From contig NZ_JACJQL010000044.1 of assembly GCF_014696625.1 (NCBI RefSeq), positions 1 through 51,443 of the forward strand: 51,443 nt of DNA. Reading direction: 5' to 3'. This DNA is from Nostoc parmelioides FACHB-3921. GTDB lineage: Bacteria > Cyanobacteriota > Cyanobacteriia > Cyanobacteriales > Nostocaceae. The position numbers and the translations under genes are program-made. The notes beneath the pieces were generated by a model. The model was not told where the DNA came from. It searched no databases and saw only the letters and a list, made by a program, of their open reading frames with translations. Below are positions 7,895 to 16,610 of the stretch, in pieces. The number at the start of each line of letters is the position of its first letter. Within the stretch, counting starts at the first letter, position 1.

Positions 7895-9943
7895 TCAAGC
7901 TGAATGTTGAATTGCTAGCGATTGTGGTGGAGAAGTTTTTTGCATTTGCTCTTTTAACCAAGCAGCAAAAAGTTCGTTGAGTAACCTTTGTCGCATCGCT
8001 TGGTCGAATTGGGCTGGGATAAACTTTTCTAGCCGCACGATTATCCAGCAATCGCCAATATTAGTTGGTGGTGATAGTTGACCGGGTTGGCTAATAGCAA
8101 GGATGCGCGCCAGTTTGGGATGGGGTGTACTCAATGCTACAGGCCCTATTAAGCCACCAGTCTGAGCTTCTGCACCTTGGGAATATTGTCTGGCAATTTC
8201 AGCAAAGGACTGTTCACCTTCTAGGAGGCGAAAATAAAGTTCTTGAGCTACAGAACCATCTTGAATACGAATCAGAGAATAAACAACCTGGTCAAGTTTG
8301 GGTTTCAGTTGGCGAAAATGAGACTCTAACTTGCTACCCCAGGTAGCTGCTTTGAATTTCTCAATTCTCAGGTTGCGAGTTGCTAAATCTAAAAATTCTG
8401 CTTCCGTCAGGTTTTGCTGCTGTAACCAAGCTTGGCGTTCAGCTTGTGATGACAACTGATGTTGTTGACAAAACTCTTGATAACACTTAGCTTGCTCTTC
8501 GTTTGAGCAGGTAAAAGAGGCGATCGCTTCGTCAATTAAGAGTTCTTGCTGAAGCTTTGGTAACATTTGATATCGACTCAAGAGGGGAATAATTTCTTGA
8601 GTTGTCAATGTCTGATTGTGAACTTGTAAGGTTGTTTCAGATGTGGCTTTTGGTGATTGCTTACCAAATCCCTTGTTTTTGATCGGGGTGATCGCCTCTA
8701 ACTTCCTTCCTCCCGATGGGTAAATGAGTTGAGTTTCTTCTGACTGCTGTATCCATTGCAAATGTTGGGGTAATAGCTGGGCTAAATCATAGCGTTCTAG
8801 AATCGTTTGCCTAGCTTTCGCCCTAATTCCAGCCATTTTCTCTGGATGACTGAGGGCTTCTACAATGCGATCGCATATTTCCTGGGGTGAAAAGAAATCT
8901 GCTAAAAGTCCATTAACACCATCTTGCACCACCTCGGCTACAGGAGCAGTTCTTGAACCTATCAGTAAGCACCCTGCTGATAAAACCTCCAACATCGACC
9001 AAGATAAAACAAAGGGACGAGTCAGATAAACGTGTGCAGAAGAAGCTTGCAGAACTTGCAGATATTCTTCGTAGGGTAGCCAACCTGTAAAATGAACTCG
9101 GCTAAGGTCGAGATCATATTTTTCTAGCATCACCTCTTTATAGGTTTTGCCATCGGGTAGCTTTTTACCATAGGCGACGCGGTTTTCTCCGACAATCACC
9201 ACATGACAATTAGGGCGTTGTTGTTGGAGTAAGGCGACAGCCTCGATAAACTGGGGAAATCCCCGATAAGGTTCCATACCCCTTGCTACATAAGTAACAA
9301 GTTCTTCAACGTGAGAAAGGTCTAGATTTATCCGTGGTAGTACTAACTTCGCCCCTGGTTTGGGAACAAAGAAATTAGTATCAACGCCGTCATGAAGTAC
9401 GTTAATTTTATTGTGATACTCTATGGGGAATTGCTGGCGTTGCCAATAGGTAGGAGAAAGACCGCGATCGCAACTATATAGATCCTGCAAAATCGGCGCA
9501 TTTTTAATGCGAATCCGGGCTTCATCATCCGCAGTTATGTGATCGTTGGGATCAAAGTCAGCATCAGAACCATGAGCATGATAAAACCATTCAAAATAGC
9601 ACAGTAATTTAGCTTGGGGAAAAATATCTTTGATAAATAAGGTCGGCCCCCAACCAGAATGACCATAAACTACATCTGGGACAAATCCCCGTGCTTTGAG
9701 TTGCTCTGCCAGTCTATACACCCCTTGACCTTGAAGAACCGCATTTTCCAAAGGTTTGACATAATGGTGAGTTTCCGGCCGAGCCTCACGTTTAGGGTTA
9801 TAAACGACTCTATTCACACCAGGCAATTTACCTTCTTGGCGAGTAGTACCAAAAAAAACTTGGTTATTTTTGTCCTTAGCTAAAGCAGCAGCTACGTGAC
9901 GAAATTGGGCTGGGAAATTGGGGTGTAAAAATAAAATTCTCAT
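7895..9943 (-). CDS. GT4 glycosyltransferase fused to a parvulin-like (PPIC) domain
   Basis: Residues 1-400 form a two-domain GT4 glycosyltransferase. The opening ILFLHPNFPAQFRHVAAAL is typical of the Glyco_trans_4_3 N-terminal domain, and the C-terminal Rossmann half has VTYVARGMEPYRG (about 236-248) and a late SWSMLEVLSAG motif where EGFG...LEA normally sits. After a linker rich in Lys/Thr (about 405-445), residues about 450-550 are helical. Residues about 553-645 match the parvulin-type peptidyl-prolyl isomerase module found next to cyanobacterial type I exporters (SFAEIARQYSQG, GGLIGPV, QPGQLSPP, IVRLEKFIP). Both halves lie in one uninterrupted frame. The position between RTX genes suggests glycosylation and folding of the exported proteins, which is inference. 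No signal peptide is seen, so it is cytoplasmic. Confidence 0.87.
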   Translation of the reverse strand: MRILFLHPNFPAQFRHVAAALAKDKNNQVFFGTTRQEGKLPGVNRVVYNPKREARPETHHYVKPLENAVLQGQGVYRLAEQLKARGFVPDVVYGHSGWGPTLFIKDIFPQAKLLCYFEWFYHAHGSDADFDPNDHITADDEARIRIKNAPILQDLYSCDRGLSPTYWQRQQFPIEYHNKINVLHDGVDTNFFVPKPGAKLVLPRINLDLSHVEELVTYVARGMEPYRGFPQFIEAVALLQQQRPNCHVVIVGENRVAYGKKLPDGKTYKEVMLEKYDLDLSRVHFTGWLPYEEYLQVLQASSAHVYLTRPFVLSWSMLEVLSAGCLLIGSRTAPVAEVVQDGVNGLLADFFSPQEICDRIVEALSHPEKMAGIRAKARQTILERYDLAQLLPQHLQWIQQSEETQLIYPSGGRKLEAITPIKNKGFGKQSPKATSETTLQVHNQTLTTQEIIPLLSRYQMLPKLQQELLIDEAIASFTCSNEEQAKCYQEFCQQHQLSSQAERQAWLQQQNLTEAEFLDLATRNLRIEKFKAATWGSKLESHFRQLKPKLDQVVYSLIRIQDGSVAQELYFRLLEGEQSFAEIARQYSQGAEAQTGGLIGPVALSTPHPKLARILAISQPGQLSPPTNIGDCWIIVRLEKFIPAQFDQAMRQRLLNELFAAWLKEQMQKTSPPQSLAIQHSA

Positions 9944-10317
9944 GGTTTTTTGATGACTTCTCTCCTGCTTCCCTCAACTATGTTTAAGCGGATTTTCGAC
10001 TAGTTAAGCTATTCTGCTTTTAAGTTGCAAAATCCATCATGAAGGCTGTTAACTGTTGATTGTTGACAGCCATTATTAGCATTTGTGTAATTTAGACGTG
10101 CATGGTTTTATCTAGCTAGCAGATTGAAACGTTAGAGGAACAATTTTTTCAGGAATAACTGTCTGAAAAAGAGTGTAAGTAAAGCTATGCTGGAAAACAT
10201 TTAGATATGTTCGGCATCACTCAGATATACGTGTTTCTGCTAGCTACTTCCAAAAGTTAATAAAGTTGAATTGGAAGTACACAAAAAAATTAAAAGATTA
10301 TAATTGAGGCTTCATCG
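9944..10317. other. Non-coding stretch upstream of the GT4-parvulin gene
   Basis: No open frame with coding character is seen on either strand. It is AT-rich and should hold the promoter and 5' leader of the minus-strand GT4-parvulin gene. I found no clear regulatory motif. Confidence 0.5.
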
Positions 10318-10361
10318 GAAGAGTAGCTCAACAAGTTATCCAGACTCTGTAGCTACTCTTC
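10318..10361 (-). terminator. Long-loop hairpin downstream of the 448-aa RTX gene
   Basis: The 11-bp arms GAAGAGTAGCT and AGCTACTCTTC pair perfectly around a 22-base loop. This is the second of two consecutive inverted repeats after the RTX stop at 10433. It could be a terminator or a dispersed palindrome. Confidence 0.4.
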
Positions 10362-10369
10362 ATGATTGG

Positions 10370-10426
10370 GGTAACTATTAGGTGTGTGCTACTTGGCTAC
10401 CAACCAAAGTACACCGCCTAGTTACC
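10370..10426 (-). terminator. Imperfect long hairpin just after the 448-aa RTX gene
   Basis: The outer arms GGTAACTA and TAGTTACC pair exactly, and inner segments (GGTGT, ACTTGG with CCAAAGT, ACACC) pair with bulges to give a long imperfect stem. It begins 6 bp past the RTX stop codon on the minus strand. A terminator or 3'-stabilising structure is the simplest reading. Confidence 0.5.
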
Positions 10427-10432
10427 CATTTC

Positions 10433-11779
10433 TTAGATAGACTCGATGAAATCTGATGCGTCAAACGCTCCACGGTTCACACCTGCCACAAAGGCGAGAT
10501 TTTCAGATTGAGCAGGAGTAAAGCCTTCAGTCAGAACGTAGATGCGAGTACCACTTACTCCATTAATGGTGGCGTTCTGGAATCCTAGATCCGCAAATTC
10601 TAGAAGTTCTAGTACGAAGAAATCAGTACCATTTTGGAAGTCGGTAATCCAGTCGCCAGCCGGTACGGGTACAGGTGGTTCACCTGGATCTAGTGGTTCT
10701 GGCACAAATTCTGTATATAGCAATTGGAAGAAGTCAGTATCAGCACCACCTGTCAAGGTGTCGCGTGCAGTTTGAGTTTCTGCATCTTCCCCACCGAATA
10801 GAATGTCAACGCCTGCACCACCGATAACGCGGTCAACGCCTGCACCACCATCGAGGAAGTCATCACCTGCACCGCCTCGGAGAATATCATTACCTGCAAG
10901 AGTTTCAGCTACACCTAAGTCACCGTAGATGGTATCGTTACCACCGAAACCATCGAGAGTATCATTACCCTCGCCACCGTCAATAAAGTCACCTTCACTA
11001 CCGCCAGTGATGCTTTCTACACCAGCACCACCCAAGAGGGTGCTAGGGCCTGCGCCACCATCGAGAATGTCGTTTCCGTCACCACCATCGAGGGTGTCAA
11101 AACCATCACCACCGACGAGGGAGTCGTCACCAGCATAACCATAGAGAATATCATCGCCATCACCACCGATGAGGGTGTCGTTACCACCGGAAGCCAAGCT
11201 GTCAGCCTCACCGTAAAGGGTATCATTACCTGCGCCACCATCGATGTAGTCAGCACCACCTGCAACAGTACCTTCTGTATCATCACCGTACAGCACATCA
11301 TCAAAGTCGCTACCAATTAGGGTGTCATCACCAGCACCGCCTTGGGCAGTATCTTCAAAGCCACCATAAACCCAGTCAGCACCCGCGCCACCATCGAGGA
11401 AGTCTTTGCCATCTAGTGCATCGTCGGCATCTGCGCCGCCGTAGAGGGTGTCATTGCCGGCTTCACCATATACTTCGTCTTCACCTTCTCCACCAAAGAG
11501 TCTGTCAGCACCAGCTCCACCAAACAGCACATCCTTATCTAATCCACCATTGATGAAGTCATTGCCAGCATCACCATGTAGCTCGTCTTCACCTGCTTCC
11601 CCTAATATTCTGTCATTACCATCACCACCAAACACGGTGTCTTTATCCTCTCCACCGAAGATGGTGTCATTACCGCCTAAGCCAAATAAGAGGTCTTCTT
11701 TACCAAAGCCGCGAATCGTATCCGCATTATTAGTGCCTGTGAGGGTATCGTTTTCCGGTGTTCCGTTTCTGACTGCCAT
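10433..11779 (-). CDS. RTX calcium-binding protein (448 aa)
   Basis: From residue 5 to about 340 the protein is almost wholly RTX nonapeptide repeats (GGxGxDxLxGGxGxD), strongly acidic, giving many parallel beta-roll calcium sites. The last 100 residues lack repeats and end NRGAFDASDFIESI, similar to the DASDFIF tails of the two pentapeptide/RTX proteins downstream, and probably serve as the type I secretion signal. Unlike those proteins it has no pentapeptide domain, and no enzymatic domain is visible. It lacks a signal peptide. It is the first gene of the island in transcription order, and two hairpins separate it from the next gene. Its role outside the cell is unknown; similar proteins act as calcium-dependent surface or matrix proteins. 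Confidence 0.87.
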   Translation of the reverse strand: MAVRNGTPENDTLTGTNNADTIRGFGKEDLLFGLGGNDTIFGGEDKDTVFGGDGNDRILGEAGEDELHGDAGNDFINGGLDKDVLFGGAGADRLFGGEGEDEVYGEAGNDTLYGGADADDALDGKDFLDGGAGADWVYGGFEDTAQGGAGDDTLIGSDFDDVLYGDDTEGTVAGGADYIDGGAGNDTLYGEADSLASGGNDTLIGGDGDDILYGYAGDDSLVGGDGFDTLDGGDGNDILDGGAGPSTLLGGAGVESITGGSEGDFIDGGEGNDTLDGFGGNDTIYGDLGVAETLAGNDILRGGAGDDFLDGGAGVDRVIGGAGVDILFGGEDAETQTARDTLTGGADTDFFQLLYTEFVPEPLDPGEPPVPVPAGDWITDFQNGTDFFVLELLEFADLGFQNATINGVSGTRIYVLTEGFTPAQSENLAFVAGVNRGAFDASDFIESI

Positions 11780-11882
11780 AAATTTATCTTTGCCTTCAAA
11801 AGATAGTTTTGGTATTTAACTTGAATGTGCATTCAGCACGATACAAGTCTTGTTAATTTGGTTGTTACCACTCTCACCACTC

Positions 11883-11910
11883 CCCCCTCTCCTCAAATTA
11901 GAAGAGGGGG
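11883..11910. repeat. C/G-rich hairpin (dispersed palindrome type)
   Basis: CCCCCTCT and AGAGGGGG are paired arms separated by 12 bases, about 104 bp upstream of the RTX start codon. Hairpins of this composition are common between genes in Nostoc-type genomes. Confidence 0.4.
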
Positions 11911-12233
11911 TAATTAAGACATGGTGAGAAAATACTGTTTTAGTTCGTCATACATATTTTCAATCGCTCGATAAATAAACATTTGCAAAGTAACCTTCAT
12001 TGAAACTTTATGGATCAATTAAGATAGACGTTATTGAAACTTTGGGAAAACTGAAAAATCAATTATCCGAAGTTGATAGTTTGGTAGGGTGCTTCACTGC
12101 GATAGACCCTAACTACGCTCAGAAATTATTCATACTCACGCACATTACATTGTGAATATTTTTTTATCTGGAAGTCCCTCAGCTAATTAAGCCTTGGCGA
12201 AGGTAGACGCAGACAAATTCAGCACAGATTGAC

Positions 12234-12258
12234 AAAACCCATACTAGGGTATGGTTTT
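12234..12258 (+). terminator. Terminator-like hairpin
   Basis: AAAACC-C-ATAC pairs with GTAT-GGTTTT, with one bulged C and a short loop, and is followed by TTTTCG on the plus strand. No plus-strand gene ends nearby, so it may end a small transcript or be incidental. Confidence 0.3.
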
Positions 12259-13097
12259 CGTCAGACATCTCTACTGTCCTACGTAAGAGCAGGTTATTTC
12301 ATCAAGACGCGGCTATGCCAATAGCTATATTTTCAGAGGAGCAAATAAGGCATCTGTTGCATCTGTTATCTTGCAATATTATTTTCAGCAAAATATTGAT
12401 GCCGAATTCCATTCTCAATAGAGTACTTCCGTCATCGAATAAACGCCATATCTTATCTCCAAGTCTCGAAATACATACTTTCTCCGTAAATAATTAAACG
12501 GTTGTACCCGAAACTTCTAGCCAGAGTGAGAAGTAGCTGTAACTATATATATCTATTTAGGAACACTTTAATAGGACACAGGGAACAGGGAATACTTGAT
12601 ACACAATATCAAGTGCATTTATGCTTCCAGTTTTTTGCTAGTGGATAAATTACACTAGTTAAAACTTTGGATCTAAAAATTTAGTAAATCTTTAAGACCT
12701 CGTTTATTAATTGATAGTTAATATTCTTTTTCTACCCTTAATAAACTTGGTGTTTAAGAAACTTACAATTCAGCGCTTGCGTGAGCTTGCATCTGTATCA
12801 TACATGAGGACCATACTATGATGATCAATTTTCCGTATGGAATTTATAAAGAATCTGTTTATTAGATTAGTCAATGATATTCATAGGTTTAAGTTGGGTA
12901 TACGCTTATATCATTAAGCATCTTTCATGAGATGATAAAGGGTTTTGAAATAATCTTCATGATGCGATCGCCGCAAGAAGACATTGTTTTCTCGTGGAAA
13001 TGAGGAGTCCTTTCTGAGGCCACATCTTCCAGAATGATGAGTGAGGGGGTACCCAAACCTGATAGATTAAGCTATCAGCGAGTAAAAACTGGTGAAA

Positions 13098-14252
13098 ATG
13101 AAAGTCCTAGTTATTGGTGGCGATGGATATTGCGGTTGGGCAACCGCACTTTATCTTTCCAATCGCGGTTATGAAGTTGGAATATTAGATAGTTTGGTGC
13201 GTCGGCACTGGGATAATGAACTGGGTATCGAAACTCTGACTCCGATCGCACCAATTCAGCAACGTCTCCAGCGCTGGCAAGATTTAACAGGCAAATCTAT
13301 TGACCTGTTTGTTGGCGATATTACCAACTATGAATTTCTCCAAAAAGCGTTGCATAAATTTGAGCCAAATGCCATAGTCCATTTTGGCGAACAGCGTTCA
13401 GCACCATTTTCGATGATTGACCGCGAACACGCAGTTGTTACCCAGGTCAATAACGTTGTGGGTACGTTGAATTTGCTGTATGCAATGAAAGAAGATTTTC
13501 CTGACTGTCACCTGGTGAAGTTAGGAACAATGGGGGAATACGGCACACCTAATATTGATATCGAAGAAGGCTACATCACCATTGAACACAATGGGCGCAA
13601 GGATACCCTACCTTATCCCAAGCAACCAGGTTCAATGTACCACTTGAGTAAAGTTCATGACAGCCACAATATCCATTTTGCTTGTCGGATTTGGGGATTG
13701 CGGGCAACAGACTTAAATCAAGGTGTGGTTTACGGCGTTCTCACTGAAGAAACGGGGATGGACGAACTCTTAATTAACCGACTAGATTACGATGGTGTGT
13801 TTGGTACAGCGTTAAACCGTTTCTGTATTCAAGCTGCAACAGGTCATCCCCTGACTGTTTATGGTACAGGTGGGCAAACGCGCGGATTCTTGGATATTCG
13901 GGATACGGTGCGATGTGTGGAACTGGCGATCGCTAATCCGGCTCCATCGGGTGAGTTTCGTGTTTTTAACCAATTTACTGAACAATTCAGTGTTGGTGAC
14001 TTGGCATTAATGGTGAAAAAAGCTGGCAATGCCTTGGGATTAAATGTAGAGATTAATCACCTCGATAATCCCAGAATCGAGAAAGAAGAACATTACTTCA
14101 ATGCCAAAAACACTAAACTACTCGATTTAGGCTTGCAACCTCATTATCTCTCTGATTCTCTGCTAGATTCTCTCTTAAACTTTGCTGTCAAGTATCAAGG
14201 ACGAGTTGATCAAAAGCAAATTTTACCCAAAGTTTCTTGGCATAGAAAATAA
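13098..14252 (+). CDS. sqdB: UDP-sulfoquinovose synthase
   Basis: SqdB converts UDP-glucose and sulfite to UDP-sulfoquinovose, the head-group donor for the thylakoid sulfolipid SQDG. The protein opens with the Rossmann motif GGDGYCGWATALYL (from residue 6). It has the short-chain dehydrogenase catalytic set in TMGEYG and YHLSK (Tyr-x3-Lys), and the family-typical stretches HFGEQRSAPFSMID and GLRATDLNQGVVYG. At 384 residues from this ATG it matches the usual cyanobacterial length. A GTG six bases upstream (13092) is an alternative start; I prefer the ATG because the GGTG just before it can serve as ribosome-binding sequence. The glycosyltransferase partner sqdX is not adjacent here. A strong terminator hairpin follows at 14289. 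Confidence 0.96.
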   Translation: MKVLVIGGDGYCGWATALYLSNRGYEVGILDSLVRRHWDNELGIETLTPIAPIQQRLQRWQDLTGKSIDLFVGDITNYEFLQKALHKFEPNAIVHFGEQRSAPFSMIDREHAVVTQVNNVVGTLNLLYAMKEDFPDCHLVKLGTMGEYGTPNIDIEEGYITIEHNGRKDTLPYPKQPGSMYHLSKVHDSHNIHFACRIWGLRATDLNQGVVYGVLTEETGMDELLINRLDYDGVFGTALNRFCIQAATGHPLTVYGTGGQTRGFLDIRDTVRCVELAIANPAPSGEFRVFNQFTEQFSVGDLALMVKKAGNALGLNVEINHLDNPRIEKEEHYFNAKNTKLLDLGLQPHYLSDSLLDSLLNFAVKYQGRVDQKQILPKVSWHRK

Positions 14253-14288
14253 AAATAAGACTGAAGCAAAAAGCTTGTTTGTTTTCCC

Positions 14289-14346
14289 AGGGTGTAAAAG
14301 TATGAGATTTTTCGTCTAAACTCTCATACCTTTACACCCTATTTTT
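14289..14346 (+). terminator. Rho-independent terminator of sqdB (probably bidirectional)
   Basis: AGGGTGTAAAAGTATGAGA pairs with TCTCATACCTTTACACCCT over 19 positions with one mismatch, and the plus strand continues ATTTTTAG. It sits 36 bp after the sqdB stop, between convergent genes. Confidence 0.8.
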
Positions 14347-14503
14347 AGATCAAAGAAAGTTATCTTTATGTTTCGTTGTAGATTTTCCCTTGAGGAAGAC
14401 AGTCCTGAAGAAAAAACTTTCGCGGCCAAATATATAACCGTAGCCAGATAGATTAGGACATCAAGCTCAGATAAAACCCCGAAAAGACAAGGCTTTCAAG
14501 TCG

Positions 14504-14531
14504 GTCAACAGTCAACAGTCAACAGTTAACA
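14504..14531. repeat. STRR: four tandem 7-bp units of GTCAACA type
   Basis: Three exact copies of GTCAACA are followed by GTTAACA. This short tandemly repeated heptamer class is characteristic of heterocystous cyanobacteria. It lies between the convergent sqdB and GST genes. Confidence 0.85.
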
Positions 14532-14572
14532 GCTATAAAAGCGGTATTTTCCCTACCCCCTAATCCCCATTC

Positions 14573-15229
14573 TTAAAAACGACGTTCTAGAATTGCCTTG
14601 ATGTTAGGTATAGCGGCGGCGATAGAGGCGAAATCTGGGGTTGTTTTTTGCCAGCTTTCCCGTTCTTCTAGTCGTTCCGCCCAGGCTAGCAGACGGGGGT
14701 AATCATCTAAAGAGAATCCGAAAAGAGGGAGAGAAGGAATCAGTGTACCTGCAACCACTTCTGCCAGTGTGAAATCTTTGCCTGCAAAGTAAATCTGTTC
14801 ACCTAAAAGAGTTTCATAAAACTGTAAAATTTTCCCTACTGCCTCTTGAGCAGATTCGAGCTTTTTGGCATCGGTATCTAATTCTACTAATGGCCGAGTC
14901 AAGATGACAGTAGCAGGCTGAAGCTCGCTGACTGTAATCATTTCTACCATACGAACTGTAGCGATCGCCGCAGGCTCACTAGGAATCAATGAGGGAGTGG
15001 GATATTTTGTCTCTAGATAATCCAAAATTGCCAAAGATTCCACCACCCGTAAGCCATTATCCACTATCACAGGCACACGCTGGAGGGGATTAATTGCCGT
15101 GAATTCCTCTTGAAATTGATCACCATTGAGATTCAGCAACAATGGTTCAAAAGGGATTTGTTTTTCTAGTAAGGCTACCCAAACTCGACGAGCATTAACA
15201 GAGATGGGATTGTAGTAAAACTTCAGCAT
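14573..15229 (-). CDS. Glutathione S-transferase family protein
   Basis: The 218-residue protein has an N-terminal thioredoxin-like domain: KFYYNPISVNARRVWVALLE, the cis-proline motif RVPVIV and the glutathione-binding ESLAILDYLE (about 64-73). An all-helical C-terminal domain with DFTLAEVVAG follows, the N-capping region conserved in GSTs. It would conjugate or transfer glutathione, or isomerise small electrophiles, in the cytoplasm; the substrate cannot be told. A Ser rather than Tyr near position 12 in the PISVNAR motif points to a theta/zeta-like or bacterial class. The start chosen is the ATG at 15229; a GTG directly before it is possible. It converges with sqdB and stands alone. Confidence 0.9.
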   Translation of the reverse strand: MLKFYYNPISVNARRVWVALLEKQIPFEPLLLNLNGDQFQEEFTAINPLQRVPVIVDNGLRVVESLAILDYLETKYPTPSLIPSEPAAIATVRMVEMITVSELQPATVILTRPLVELDTDAKKLESAQEAVGKILQFYETLLGEQIYFAGKDFTLAEVVAGTLIPSLPLFGFSLDDYPRLLAWAERLEERESWQKTTPDFASIAAAIPNIKAILERRF

Positions 15230-15436
15230 CACAACCCTAAGTTATAAACTACGCTCAGGGATTATATCCTTTCGTTAAGTGATTGTACAAAATAATGAAA
15301 AATCTAGCACAATAAAATTACAAGTTTTCCCTAAAATTCTCATTGCCAGAAACTTAATAGATTTTCTTTGGTGTGGTGTGGTTCACGTTGATTCACAACT
15401 AGACTTACTTACCCGCAAAAATTGAGAGGTGTCCGT

Positions 15437-15985
15437 ATGGATGCTAATAAACTCCTAGATTTATATAACGCAGGAGAACGAAAATTCCACAGAGCAAATC
15501 TGCATCAAGCTAACCTTTATGCTGTTGATTTGAGGGGGGCAAATTTTGCCGAAGCTGATTTAAGTGGAGCCAACCTCAGCCAAGCTAACTTGAGCGGATG
15601 TAATCTCAGTCGTGCTAATTTAACTGATGCAGACTTGAGTGGAGCCAACCTGAGTGGAGCTAACTTGAGTGAAGTCAACTTCATTGGTGCAGACTTAATT
15701 AGCACCAATTTAAAACACAGCAATCTCAGTCGAGCAGATTTACGGGGTGCCAATTTAATTTTGGCAAACTTATTCAGTGCTAACTTGAGCGAAGCAGAAA
15801 TGAGCGGTGCTGATTTGAGTGGCGCTAATCTCAAGCAAGCGAACTTAATTGGTAGCAACATCATGGAAGCAGAATTGAGGGGGGCAAATTTCTCTGGAGC
15901 AGTAATTACAGAACAAGAAATCACTGGTAGAGTTTTGCGCTTAGGTCTCTCTCACAGATGGATAACTTGGGCTGGTTGTCATTGA
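15437..15985 (+). CDS. Pentapeptide-repeat protein (182 aa)
   Basis: After a short opening (MDANKLLDLYNAGERKF), residues 18-165 are nearly uninterrupted A(N/D)LSx pentapeptides, predicted to form a quadrilateral right-handed beta-helix. The last 20 residues (LRLGLSHRWITWAGCH) break the pattern. It has no signal peptide, RTX repeats or secretion tail, unlike the pentapeptide/RTX proteins in this window, so it is probably cytoplasmic. The ATG at 15437 is preceded by GAGAGGTG at good spacing, which argues against an in-frame TTG 15 bases upstream. Such proteins are numerous in Nostoc. Some mimic DNA, but nothing here indicates the target. Confidence 0.9.
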   Translation: MDANKLLDLYNAGERKFHRANLHQANLYAVDLRGANFAEADLSGANLSQANLSGCNLSRANLTDADLSGANLSGANLSEVNFIGADLISTNLKHSNLSRADLRGANLILANLFSANLSEAEMSGADLSGANLKQANLIGSNIMEAELRGANFSGAVITEQEITGRVLRLGLSHRWITWAGCH

Positions 15986-16259
15986 CTCAGACAAAATACA
16001 CGAGGGTAACAAGAATATTTGGGCGTTGCATAAATGCGGGATGAATTGAGACTTTTGTACAAAGTAGAATATTGATTCTACCCTGCGGGAACGCCTTGCG
16101 GCGAATGCGTCTTTGCGCCTTTGCGTGTTAGCGAAGCGGGGCGTAAGCCCGACAAAAATCATCCCTCTAATCAGCAACACCAATATTTGTTACCCCAATC
16201 TGGGGCAGTCGTTCAACAACTGCCTCCTGTATTTTCATAACTAACGTGCTTGTACAATT

Positions 16260-16610
16260 TTAGTAAACCAAAGGAGTTGCACCGCGCATCTGACGGAAAG
16301 AATTAATGCAAGCCGGACAGTCACAACCAAACAAGGTAATTGCTATATCACTTTCTGCCTCATTAAACTCCAACATAGGAGCATCTTCTTGAGAAAATTC
16401 TACTTCCGGCTGATAGTTAGGCACTTGGGCTAAAACAGAAGCTCTAGCACAGACCAAACCAACCTTATGTTTATTTCTGATACAAGATAACTTATCTGTG
16501 TTTTTGACTTCCGGCTCAATTGCTTGTGCATGATTGACCATAACTGTCATAGACAGAATAGATGCTATCAAAACGGGACTAGAAATTAGGGTTAGGATAA
16601 ATTTGTTCAT
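16260..16610 (-). CDS. Small exported protein with C-terminal GCDCPAC motif
   Basis: This 116-residue protein has a classical signal peptide: a Lys near the start, a hydrophobic stretch from 5 to 25, and a probable cut after AQA at residue 30. The mature part carries Cys43 and Cys54 and, near the end, GCDCPAC (Cys96, Cys98, Cys101) followed by a Gln/Gly/Pro-containing tail. The 90-residue protein at 18101-18373 has the same layout: signal with PVLIAS, tail GCNCANC, then QxxxG-xxP. I do not recognise a family. The CxCxxC cluster could bind a metal such as zinc or copper, or form disulfides. The zinc/manganese-type binding lipoprotein next to it makes a metal role plausible, but this is inference. 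Confidence 0.72.
   Translation of the reverse strand: MNKFILTLISSPVLIASILSMTVMVNHAQAIEPEVKNTDKLSCIRNKHKVGLVCARASVLAQVPNYQPEVEFSQEDAPMLEFNEAESDIAITLFGCDCPACINSFRQMRGATPLVY

Larger units (their letters stand above)
11780..13097. other. 1.3-kb intergenic region between divergent RTX gene and sqdB
   Basis: No convincing gene is present. It should carry the divergent promoters of the minus-strand RTX gene and plus-strand sqdB. It contains hairpins at 11883-11910 and 12234-12258, and a long AT-rich part from about 12500 to 12960. One 60-codon plus-strand frame at 12315-12497 has no recognisable features. The size is unusual for this otherwise compact window, so an unannotated small RNA is possible. 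Confidence 0.5.

Noticed and set aside
10542..11819. Plus- and minus-strand alternative frames over the 448-aa RTX gene
   Set aside because: Shadow frames of the RTX repeats, with low-complexity products.
12315..12497. 60-codon plus-strand frame in the RTX-sqdB gap
   Set aside because: No recognisable domain, no convincing ribosome-binding site and a composition typical of AT-rich spacer.
15517..15924. 135-codon minus-strand frame inside the pentapeptide gene
   Set aside because: Reverse-strand shadow of the regular pentapeptide codons.
15941..16183. 80-codon minus-strand frame
   Set aside because: Overlaps the end of the pentapeptide gene and runs through a GC-rich dispersed intergenic repeat (TGCGCCTTTGCG type); no coding character.
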